Assembly (NCBI RefSeq): GCF_027941955.1
Contig: NZ_CP115960.1
Location: forward strand, 2,356,001 to 2,420,000
Source of the DNA: Sphingomonas sp. 7/4-4
Lineage (GTDB): Bacteria > Pseudomonadota > Alphaproteobacteria > Sphingomonadales > Sphingomonadaceae
Reading direction: 5' to 3'
Length of the DNA: 64,000 nucleotides
Shown here: positions 34,007 through 43,667 of the stretch, one piece after another
How the letters are laid out: the number at the start of each line of letters is the position of its first letter
Position numbering within the stretch: the stretch's first letter is position 1
Program-made: the position numbers and the translations under genes
The notes under the pieces: generated by a model
What the model saw: only the letters and a program-made list of their open reading frames with translations
Database searches by the model: none
Told to the model about the DNA's origin: nothing

Positions 34007-34552
34007 TCAGCCGCGGCAATCCTCCGCCACCCGCAGGATTTCGGCCCAGGCCGGCACCACCAGTGTCGGGACGCCGCCGCCCTGCACCACGAAACGTCCG
34101 CGGCTATAACCCATCGCATCGATCAGCGCGTCGCGGGCGGCGAGATCGGCGGCCGCGCCCGTCGTGGCGGGGCTGACGGGGAGCGTCCGGGCGATGCTGG
34201 TGGTGCGGATGGTGAGCGCCGGCGCCGAGACCAGGCCGCTACGGGTCAGGACGATGCGACTGCGGGCACGATCGCAGCGGAGCGTGAGTTCGGGTGCCAG
34301 GCCCGACATCCCGAACGACGCCGTGCCGCCCTGGGCGTCGGCGCGGTAGCTCCAGGTGCCCGGCGTCAGCGGCCAGTCGCGCCAATCGGCGCTGGCTGGC
34401 GGGGGCGGCGGTGCGGGGGCGGGCGTCGGCGCCGGAGTGGGGACGGCGACCGGGGGCGCAGGCCGGGGCGGCGGCTGGCTGGGCGCGACGCACCCCGCGA
34501 GCAACAGGGCGGCCGTAGCGGACAGGCTGGCGAACACGGACGATCGACGCAT
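34007..34552 (-). CDS. Lipoprotein of unknown function, proline-rich linker
   Basis: A 181-residue predicted lipoprotein: the N-terminus 'MRRSSVFASLSATAALLLAGC' ends in a clear lipobox (LAGC). A long Pro/Ala linker follows (about residues 22-55), then a compact domain with 'PLTPGTWSYRADAQGGTASFGMSG', 'LRCDRARSRIVLTRSG' and a C-terminal 'LIDAMGYSRGRFVVQGGGVPTLVVPAWAEILRVAEDCR', which seems to be a conserved beta-rich domain of sphingomonads, without a function known to me. The cysteine pair (in LRCDR and EDCRG) could form a disulfide in the periplasm. The upstream in-frame ATG at 34588 is rejected because it would put residues before the signal sequence. Confidence 0.75.
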   Translation of the reverse strand: MRRSSVFASLSATAALLLAGCVAPSQPPPRPAPPVAVPTPAPTPAPAPPPPPASADWRDWPLTPGTWSYRADAQGGTASFGMSGLAPELTLRCDRARSRIVLTRSGLVSAPALTIRTTSIARTLPVSPATTGAAADLAARDALIDAMGYSRGRFVVQGGGVPTLVVPAWAEILRVAEDCRG

Positions 34553-34595
34553 GCCGCGCCTTATGGGCGAAGTCCCCCGCCGCCTCAACCTTGGA

Positions 34596-35105
34596 TCAGG
34601 CGGCAGACCGGCGACGCGCCATCACCCGCTCGACATGCGCATAGAGGACCTGCTCCTCGCGCTCGATGCGGTCGGCCAGTCCCGCAAGCAATGCCTCGGT
34701 CTCGGCACGGAAGCGTGCCCATTCGCGGGTGATGCGGCCGACCGGCCAGGCGGCGATGTAATTGGCGAAGGACGGCCCGAGCGTGCCGTGCTCCTGGCGA
34801 TAGCGCCACGCGATGTCGGTGGCGATCGCATCGCCCGAAGACAGCAGGCGATCGTAGATCAGCCGATCCTCGCGATTGCAGTGATCGATCAGCGCCTGCG
34901 CCATCCGCCAGCGCATGGCAGCGACTGCGGCGGCATCGGGGACGGGTGCGGAAACGATCGCGAGGAGCAGCGCGGCATGAGCCTCAAGGGCTCGATGTTC
35001 TGCGCAGAACCCTGCAATCACGCCGACTATCTCCCTGATATGGACCGCGCCCAAAGCACGGCCCCATGACCGCGGTAAGTCAGTAAAGTCCCCGATCGAT
35101 TGCAT
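34596..35105 (-). CDS. Hemerythrin-like domain protein
   Basis: A 169-residue all-helical protein with spaced histidine/glutamate clusters suited to a di-iron four-helix bundle: 'FCAEHRALEAHA', 'LIDHCNREDRLIYDRLL', 'YRQEHGTLG' and 'EREEQVLYAHVERVM'. This is the hemerythrin HHE arrangement (H...HxxxE...H...HxxxD), slightly degenerate. Such proteins bind oxygen, NO or iron or act as sensors. It follows uvrB by 34 bp on the same strand and precedes a lipoprotein gene, so it is likely part of the uvrB transcript, but no link to DNA repair is implied. Start ATG 35105 is uncertain; a GTG shortly downstream (before HIREIVGV) is possible. Confidence 0.7.
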   Translation of the reverse strand: MQSIGDFTDLPRSWGRALGAVHIREIVGVIAGFCAEHRALEAHAALLLAIVSAPVPDAAAVAAMRWRMAQALIDHCNREDRLIYDRLLSSGDAIATDIAWRYRQEHGTLGPSFANYIAAWPVGRITREWARFRAETEALLAGLADRIEREEQVLYAHVERVMARRRSAA

Positions 35106-35139
35106 ATTCGTGCGTTACGCTTGCTGTTCCTGCAGCTGC

Positions 35140-37334
35140 TCAACGCCCGCGCCCGCCGCCGAACCGGGTCTTGCTCTGCTTTCCATAGCGCGTCTTGCGC
35201 GTGCCCGGCTTGCCTTCGTTCGAGCGGCCCATGATCGGCGCCTTGTGCTCGCCGGCGGGCAGCCCGAGTTCCTCGGCTTCGAGCCCGCGGATCTCGTCGC
35301 GCAGTCGCCCGGCTTCTTCGAATTCGAGATTCGCCGCGGCGTCGCGCATCTTCTTCTCGAGCTCCTCGATATAGCCGCGCAGATTGTGGCCGACCATGTG
35401 CGGACGATCGGCATCGATCTCGACCGTCACCTGATCCTTGTTCGACACGTGCGCGATGATGTCGCCGATGTTGCGCTTGATCGTCTCGGGCGTGATCCCG
35501 TGCTCGATATTATAGGCGTGCTGCTTCTCGCGGCGGCGCCCGGTCTCGGCGAGCGCGCGCTCCATGCTGCCGGTCATGCGATCGGCATAGAGGATCACGC
35601 GGCCGTCGACGTTGCGCGCGGCGCGGCCGATCGTCTGGATCAGCGAGGTCTCGGAGCGGAGGAATCCCTCCTTGTCGGCATCGAGGATCGCGACGAGGCC
35701 GCATTCGGGAATGTCGAGCCCTTCGCGCAGCAGGTTGATGCCGACGAGCACGTCGTACACCCCCATGCGCAGATCGCGGATCAGTTCGATGCGCTCCAGC
35801 GTCTCGGTATCCGAGTGCATGTAGCGGACCTTCAATCCCGCCTCGTGCATATATTCGGTCAGATCCTCGGCCATCCGCTTGGTGAGCGTGGTCACCAGGG
35901 TGCGATAGCCCTTGGCCGCAGTCGCCTTGCATTCCTGGATCAGGTCCTGGACCTGTTCCTCGACCGGCTTGATCTCGACCGGCGGGTCGATCAGCCCGGT
36001 CGGGCGGATGACCTGCTCGACGAACACCCCGCCCGCCTGCTCCATCTCCCACGCGCCCGGCGTCGCTGACACGTATGTGGTCTGCGGGCGCATCGCTTCC
36101 CATTCGTTGAAGCGCAGCGGCCTATTGTCGATCGCCGAGGGCAAGCGGAAGCCGTATTCCGCCAGCGTGATCTTGCGCTTGTGATCGCCGCGCGACATGC
36201 CGTTGATCTGGCCGATCGTCTGGTGGCTCTCGTCGACGAAGAGCAAGGCATTCTCGGGCAGATATTCGAACAATGTGGGCGGCGGCTCGCCGGGCAGGCG
36301 CCCGGTGAGGAAGCGGCTGTAATTCTCGATGCCCGCGCAAGAGCCGGTCGCGGCGATCATCTCGAGATCGAAATTGGTGCGCTGCTCGAGCCGCTGATGC
36401 TCGAGCAACTTGCCCTCGGCCTCGAGCTCCTTGAGCCGCTCGGTGAGCTCGTGCTTGATGGCCTCCATCGCCTGCTTCATCGTCGGCCCGGGCGTCACAT
36501 AATGCGAATTGGCGAAGACACGGACATAATCGAGGCTCGCGACCTTGCTGCCGGTCAGGGGATCGAACTCGGTGATCTCTTCGATCTCGTCGCCGAAGAA
36601 CGACACCCGCCACGCGCTGTCCTCATAGTGCGACGGGAAGATTTCGAGGCTGTCGCCGCGCACCCGGAAATTGCCGCGCGCGAAGGCCTGATCGTTGCGC
36701 TTGTACTGCAGCGCGACGAGCTTGCGGATGATCTCGCGCTGGTCGACGACCTGGCCCTTCTTCAGGTCGAAGATCATCGCCGAATAGGTCTCGACCGAGC
36801 CGATGCCGTAGAGGCACGAGACCGAGGCGACGATGATCACGTCGTCGCGTTCGAGCAGCGAACGCGTCGCCGAGTGGCGCATCCGGTCGATCGCCTCGTT
36901 CACCGAGCTTTCCTTCTCGATGTACGTGTCCGAGCGGGGGACGTACGCCTCGGGCTGGTAGTAATCGTAATAGCTGACGAAATATTCGACGGCGTTGTCG
37001 GGGAAGAAGCTCTTGAACTCGCCGTAGAGCTGCGCGGCGAGGATCTTGTTGGGCGCGAGGATCAGTGCGGGGCGCTGGAGCTCCTCGATCACCTTGGCCA
37101 TCGTATAGGTCTTGCCCGACCCGGTGACGCCGAGCAGCACCTGGTCGCGCTCGCCGGCGCGCGCCTGCTCGACCAGTTCGGGGATCGCATAGCGCTGATC
37201 GCCCGACGGCTGATAGTCGCTGACCAGCTTGAACGCCTTGCCGCCCTCGCTCTTCTCGGGGCGGTTGGGGCGATGGGGGACGAAGTTCTCCCCGTATCGG
37301 GCTCGGCGAGGGAAGTGCGGATCTGGATCGGCAT
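35140..37334 (-). CDS. uvrB: Excinuclease ABC subunit UvrB (frame broken at 37290-37293)
   Basis: The damage-verifying helicase-like subunit of nucleotide excision repair. It has Walker A '[14 protein letters not shown]', the beta-hairpin region '[21 protein letters not shown]', helicase motifs '[12 protein letters not shown]' and '[41 protein letters not shown]', and the C-terminal UVR domain '[27 protein letters not shown]' that contacts UvrC. The true N-terminus '[15 protein letters not shown]' (ATG 37334) is in a different frame from the rest; the break is in the run at 37290-37293, and one more G on the coding strand gives '[21 protein letters not shown]', 731 residues. A longer start at 37368 in the downstream frame is open but lacks family similarity and is an artefact of the break. 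Confidence 0.97.
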
Positions 37335-37742
37335 GGCTGGGATATGGGACCTTTATCGGGGGACGCAATCAGCCTGTCTGGTTGACACGCTTGACACGAT
37401 AGCGGGTTTTTGCCGGAAGCGGCAGGTTTGCGCCGGGAACGCGCCTGCGGCGCGGCACTGACGCGACACCCTCGCGCCTGACACGCGACACTGACGCGAC
37501 GGCTTCGCGACCGCGACCGCGACCGCGATGCGACACCGAGGCGACGCGGGCAGTGAGGAAAAGGATATCGTTGCTTGCTCACCGCCGGAACAAAAGCAGA
37601 TCAAATCCTATTTTACCAGTGTTTTGGTAGGGGCTGGAACGATTGCAAATGGCTGTTAGCGGATGCCCTTCTTCGCCATCCGATCGAGCCTCGCGGTCAG
37701 ACGGACGGTTTTTGCTGCCGCAAGCGTTCCCGGAGGGCGACG
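37335..37742. other. 408-bp gap with short GC-rich repeats
   Basis: No gene is recognised. Between 37456 and 37530 there are two copies of CACTGACGCGAC (37456-37467, 37489-37500; 33 bp apart) and three tandem GCGACC hexamers (37507-37524). The right part (37560-37742) falls to a clearly lower GC content, marking the edge of the HEPN gene segment. The uvrB promoter should lie in the left part. Confidence 0.5.
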
Positions 37743-38786
37743 CTATTCGGCCACCGGCTGGCCATCAAATGTATAAGCTTTGCCGTTGATTATCGTGCTG
37801 ATTTGAACATTGCCTACGTGCACAAGATCGGGGTCATTTGGATCGCCTCCTGACATGAGGCCAATTTGTACGGCAGCGGACACGACCATGGCCTTGTGAA
37901 CGACATCCTCGATCAGGACGAAATTTAAGGTGTTATCTGGCCGGGGGTCCTTGTCCCAGTCCGCGAGCTTGTCGATTGCCCTCCAGGCGATGTTCGCCAG
38001 CACGGTTACTGCCTGCTCTTCCGTGCAAGGCAAAGAACCAGCGATGGAATGGATACGGCGACCATGCTGTAACGTGTTTCTAATTTTGAACAGCGTCTTG
38101 GTTAGTTCGTCAACGTCAGCGGTCGTTGGCGCGACATCTCTGATCAGATCAGCGATTGCCTCGGTGCCGAATCTCCTGCGGAGCGGAGTTTCGTTGCAAG
38201 CTGGGCAGAACAGGTCACTTGAGCATTTTGGGCACGGTGGTGCGATTTTCCCGGCCTCTTTCAATTTCTCAGCGACTATCTCGATCGCAAACCAGAAGTA
38301 AGAAAATTGCTCTTCCGCGATCTGTGAGCGCATTCCGAGCCTATACCAGCGCATTACAGACTGGCTTACCTCGTCGTCGTGTACGGCGACAAGGCGTTCG
38401 ACGGTATCCATCAAGGCCGAGTCCAAAGCAGAAAAGGAGAGGGTTGCCTGACTCGTGTGGTAGTATCGCGCGTCACGCATTTCGACGCCCGGCGTCCAAT
38501 CAATCGCCCGTATTACAATGGCGTCCGAAATGCGGGCACCCGTCGCAAGAGAGAGAGCGTTCTGCAGCACAGCCAGATGATCGAGCGCCATTTCGCGAGC
38601 GTCGTTGAGGCTCTCGACCTCAAATTCAATTTCGATGATTAGAGAGCGTTTAGCGAAAGGGAGAGCGTCGGGGTTGTTCCTTATCGTTGCGGAAAAGTCG
38701 CCGGTCGGATGTTTAACCGTGTGGCATGCGCCCTCCTCGGTAAGACACAGATTCGAACTGGCATAAATTTCGGCGATGACGCGCAT
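37743..38786 (-). CDS. HEPN-like protein with zinc ribbon (MauJ-type), unknown function
   Basis: A 347-residue protein, distinctly less GC-rich than the neighbours. The central part has a zinc ribbon 'CPKCSSDLFCPAC' (CxxC-x6-CxxC), and further on 'LFKIRNTLQHGRRIHS' contains R-x4-H, the signature of HEPN-fold ribonucleases and nucleotide-binding domains, within a helical region 'EQFSYFWFAIEIVAEKLKEAG'. Proteins with this combination are often annotated as methylamine utilization MauJ, but no other mau gene is present. HEPN proteins are frequent in defence and toxin systems, so a defence role is possible but unproven. ATG 38786 is the first start. No partner methyltransferase or antitoxin is adjacent; the gene stands alone. 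Confidence 0.6.
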   Translation of the reverse strand: MRVIAEIYASSNLCLTEEGACHTVKHPTGDFSATIRNNPDALPFAKRSLIIEIEFEVESLNDAREMALDHLAVLQNALSLATGARISDAIVIRAIDWTPGVEMRDARYYHTSQATLSFSALDSALMDTVERLVAVHDDEVSQSVMRWYRLGMRSQIAEEQFSYFWFAIEIVAEKLKEAGKIAPPCPKCSSDLFCPACNETPLRRRFGTEAIADLIRDVAPTTADVDELTKTLFKIRNTLQHGRRIHSIAGSLPCTEEQAVTVLANIAWRAIDKLADWDKDPRPDNTLNFVLIEDVVHKAMVVSAAVQIGLMSGGDPNDPDLVHVGNVQISTIINGKAYTFDGQPVAE

Positions 38787-38999
38787 TCGCTACCCCCGGT
38801 CAATGACCCTAGCGAGGCGATTAGTGAACCGCAAAAGATCCCATTTGAACCCACCATTGCGCGCTGGATAAACAAGCAAATGTCCGCAACTGAGTCGATA
38901 GCGAACCTCGTAGCGCTCTCCCTCATCGACGCATCGTCCGCATTGCCAAGCGCAACCAATTCGGCTTTTGGGGAGCGCAGAACCGGTAGGGAATCTCAC

Positions 39000-39575
39000 A
39001 TGCGCGCTATCATCGTCCTCGCAGCCACTGCCCTTGCGCTGGCCGGCTGCCAATCGGCGGAAGAGAAGCACGCCGCCGAGACCGGCGAGATCGAAGTCAC
39101 CAATGCGCAGACCGAGCAGGTCGCGAAGCTGATCAAGGCGGCTGCGCCCAAGAATGCGGTCAAGCCGGGGCTGTGGAAGGCCGAGCTTCGCATCGAAGCC
39201 GTCGATGTCGGCCCCGGGGGCGACAGCGCGAAGCAGCTCGAGCTTGCCAAGGGCCTCGAGCGCAACGCCACCGAGTGCAAGACCGCCGAGCAATTGAAAC
39301 CGTTCGACGTTTCCAAGCTGGAACAGGCGGCGGGCGCATGCACGTTCGTCCGCTATGTCTCCAAGGGCGGCAAGGTCGACGCCGAAATCCAGTGCAGCAA
39401 GAAGGCCAGCGAACCGGGCACGACGCTGCTGATCAACGGCACCAATTCCGCGACCGGCTTCGACGTGGTCACCGAGCATCGCACCGGCACCAAGGGTCAG
39501 CCGGGCTATTCGCTGGTGCGGATGCGTTCAATCGGCACGCGCATCGGCGAGTGTCGGGCGCAGGCGAAGGGCTGA
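39000..39575 (+). CDS. DUF3617-family lipoprotein
   Basis: A 191-residue predicted lipoprotein. The signal 'MRAIIVLAATALALAGC' ends in a lipobox. The mature part contains 'NAVKPGLWKAELRIEAVDV', the characteristic opening of DUF3617, then paired cysteines ('ATECKTAEQLKPFD', 'AGACTFVRYVSKGGKVDAEIQC', 'IGECRAQAKG') typical of the family and probably disulfide bonded in the periplasm. The family function is unknown. I chose ATG 39000; an in-frame ATG at 38709 lies far upstream in lower-GC sequence and would destroy the signal peptide. It diverges from the HEPN gene; the intervening 213 bp contain no other feature I can name. Confidence 0.85.
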   Translation: MRAIIVLAATALALAGCQSAEEKHAAETGEIEVTNAQTEQVAKLIKAAAPKNAVKPGLWKAELRIEAVDVGPGGDSAKQLELAKGLERNATECKTAEQLKPFDVSKLEQAAGACTFVRYVSKGGKVDAEIQCSKKASEPGTTLLINGTNSATGFDVVTEHRTGTKGQPGYSLVRMRSIGTRIGECRAQAKG

Positions 39576-39600
39576 GCCGCGAAGCGCTGCGCCGGGCGGC

Positions 39601-40125
39601 TCAGCGCTCGCTCTGGCGGCGATAGGCGATCCGCCACATGATCGCGGCGATGCCGGCGGCAAGCGCAGCGAGCAACGCGCTCGACGCCAATGCGCTCAGC
39701 CAGCGAAACAGCAAGGTGCGGCTGTCGATCTCGGGCATGTCGAGCATCCCGAAGCCATAGGTCTGCGCGCCGACGAAGATCACCATCGCGGTCACTGCGC
39801 CGACCAATGCCGCATGCCAGGACCGGCGCAGCCCCGCGACGTGCATCACCAGCCAGATCGGGCCGCCCACCGCGGTGATCGCGAGTCCCGAGAAGATGCT
39901 GCCGATCAGCCAGCCGCTGAGCAGATTGAGCGGCTGGCGCTGGCCGCCGAGCAGCAGCAAGGCGAGCACGATCAGGCCGGCCAGCGCACTGCCCGCGCCG
40001 AGCGCCAGTCCCGCCCGGTCGATGCTGGTATCGTAGCGGCGCTGCACGCGGATCGTGCGTCGATTGATCTGTTCCAGGACCCTCTCCCGAGCACCGACGA
40101 TACTCCTGCCGGGACGCCGCCTCAA
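39601..40125 (-). CDS. Four-helix membrane protein of unknown function
   Basis: A 174-residue integral membrane protein with four hydrophobic helices: 'AGLALGAGSALAGLIVLALLLLG', 'LLSGWLIGSIFSGLAITAVGGPIWLVMHV', 'WHAALVGAVTAMVIFVGAQTYGFG' and 'WLSALASSALLAALAAGIAAIMWRIAY'. No family is recognised. The stop lies 25 bp from the convergent lipoprotein gene. It follows the MBL hydrolase gene on the minus strand with a 16-bp gap, so the two may be cotranscribed. The N-terminal 30 residues are basic and may be overextended; a later GTG or TTG start is possible. Confidence 0.6.
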   Translation of the reverse strand: MRRRPGRSIVGARERVLEQINRRTIRVQRRYDTSIDRAGLALGAGSALAGLIVLALLLLGGQRQPLNLLSGWLIGSIFSGLAITAVGGPIWLVMHVAGLRRSWHAALVGAVTAMVIFVGAQTYGFGMLDMPEIDSRTLLFRWLSALASSALLAALAAGIAAIMWRIAYRRQSER

Positions 40126-40141
40126 GCGTCACCGCGACGGT

Positions 40142-41302
40142 TCAGCGCAAAGCGTCGAACCGGCCTTCGCGCACGCATTTTTCGACGCGCGCCATGTCGG
40201 GATGCGGCGGCGGCGCGCCGAGCGCGGGCACGTCCACCGGCACGCCGATCGCGGCGGTGGCGAAGCGCGCGGGATCGCTGCCGGCACAGGCCTGCATCGC
40301 GGCGAGCATGCGCGGCGGGGTGTCATAGCCCTCGCGCGAAAGCCGGAACGTGCCCCAGTGGATCGGCAGCGCGAACGGGCGGCCGAGCCCGTCCCACACG
40401 CGGAGGGCATCGCGCGGGCCGATATGGCTGCCGCTGGCCATCTGCCCCTCCTCGAAACGGAAGGCGCCGATCGGGATCACGGCGACGCGGATCGGGCCGA
40501 GCGCGGCGGCCTCGGCGGGCCATTTGCCGTCGCCGAGACCCGTATCGCCGGCGAAGAACATATTGCCGTGCGGGAGCTGGACCACGAAGCCCGACCAGAG
40601 CGCGCGGTTGCGGTCGCTGAACCAGCGGCTGCCCCAATGGTGGCTGCGGGTGACGGTTACCCGGACATCGGGTCGGATCGCGCGTCCCTGCCCCCAGTCG
40701 AGCGCGGTCGCGGCGATACCCGCCTGGCCGATGACGCTGTCATTGCCGAGGCTGGTGACGATGACCGGTTTGTCGCGCTGCCACAGTCGCCTGAGCGTCG
40801 TCAGGTCCATATGGTCGTAGTGATTGTGGCTGACGAGGACGAGGTCGATCTTCGGCAGATCCTCGAAGCGGATGCCGGGCGCGGCGACGCGGCGCGGGCC
40901 GAAGCCGAATGGGCCGGCGTGATCGCTCCACACCGGATCGGTGAGGATGTTGATGCCGTCGGCCTGCACGAGGACGGTCGCGTGGCCGATCCAGGTGACG
41001 CGCATCGTTTCGCCCTCGACGCGCGGCGCGGGTTTCGAAGGACGCACCGCGACATGGTCCGGCCAGGCGGGCTGGCTCGAGTCGCCGAAGATCCGCCGCG
41101 CGATCAGGCGGGTGCGGCCGGGTCCGGCGGAGAGGCGGTCGTCATCGCCGTCGGGATTGAAGAAATGCGCGCCGTCGAAATGCGCGGACACCGGCCCGCG
41201 ATAGTAGATGCGGTCGAGGAAGTGCGGCAGCACGGTCAGGGCGAGACACAGGACGATAACGGTCCATAACAGCCCGGCAAGGGCAAGCTTGAGCAGGCGC
41301 AT
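40142..41302 (-). CDS. Membrane-anchored MBL-fold metallohydrolase (NAPE-PLD/UlaG-like)
   Basis: A 386-residue protein with an N-terminal anchor ('LALAGLLWTVIVLCLALTVLPHFL') followed by a metallo-beta-lactamase fold. The dinuclear zinc site shows as 'VSHNHYDHMDLTTL' (HxHxDH), with further ligands in 'VTVTRSHHWGSRW', 'FFAGDTGLGDG' and 'LPIHWGTFRLSREG'. The combination 'WIGHATVLVQADGINILTDPVWSDHAGPFGFGPRR' is typical of the group that includes N-acylphosphatidylethanolamine phospholipase D and Romo-like bacterial homologues, so a phosphodiester lipid substrate is conceivable but unproven. ATG 41302 starts directly before the anchor. It diverges from ligA. Confidence 0.87.
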   Translation of the reverse strand: MRLLKLALAGLLWTVIVLCLALTVLPHFLDRIYYRGPVSAHFDGAHFFNPDGDDDRLSAGPGRTRLIARRIFGDSSQPAWPDHVAVRPSKPAPRVEGETMRVTWIGHATVLVQADGINILTDPVWSDHAGPFGFGPRRVAAPGIRFEDLPKIDLVLVSHNHYDHMDLTTLRRLWQRDKPVIVTSLGNDSVIGQAGIAATALDWGQGRAIRPDVRVTVTRSHHWGSRWFSDRNRALWSGFVVQLPHGNMFFAGDTGLGDGKWPAEAAALGPIRVAVIPIGAFRFEEGQMASGSHIGPRDALRVWDGLGRPFALPIHWGTFRLSREGYDTPPRMLAAMQACAGSDPARFATAAIGVPVDVPALGAPPPHPDMARVEKCVREGRFDALR

Positions 41303-41362
41303 TCGCCCTTCTTGCGGGGCCGCGCGCGCAATCAAGCTTGATCGGCGGCGCCCCTCCCCTAA

Positions 41363-43501
<2,139 letters not shown>

Positions 43502-43557
43502 CTTTTTTGCAACGCAGCAAATGATTCCACTGTTACCAACAGCTTGCCCGGCTCATG

Positions 43558-43588
43558 CCGATTGACTGTCATCGGTTGGACATAAATG
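43558..43588 (+). promoter_or_regulatory. Candidate promoter/operator of the TonB-dependent receptor gene
   Basis: A CCGAT-N8-ATCGG dyad (43558-43575) overlaps a TTGACT hexamer (43562-43567), followed after about 15 bp by the AT-rich TAAATG (43583-43588). This lies about 80 bp before the receptor start and could be its promoter with an overlapping operator. The spacing is suboptimal, so confidence is low. Confidence 0.3.
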
Positions 43589-43667
43589 AATTCCATGGGC
43601 AGCGGCGACGGTACACCGCACCGCGTGATTAGTGCATTCAGGGCACACCGAAGGGGACTATCTTAAA

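Noticed and set aside
37441..37530. CRISPR-like array
   Set aside because: Only two 12-bp copies and a hexamer tract; no regular repeat-spacer periodicity and no cas genes.
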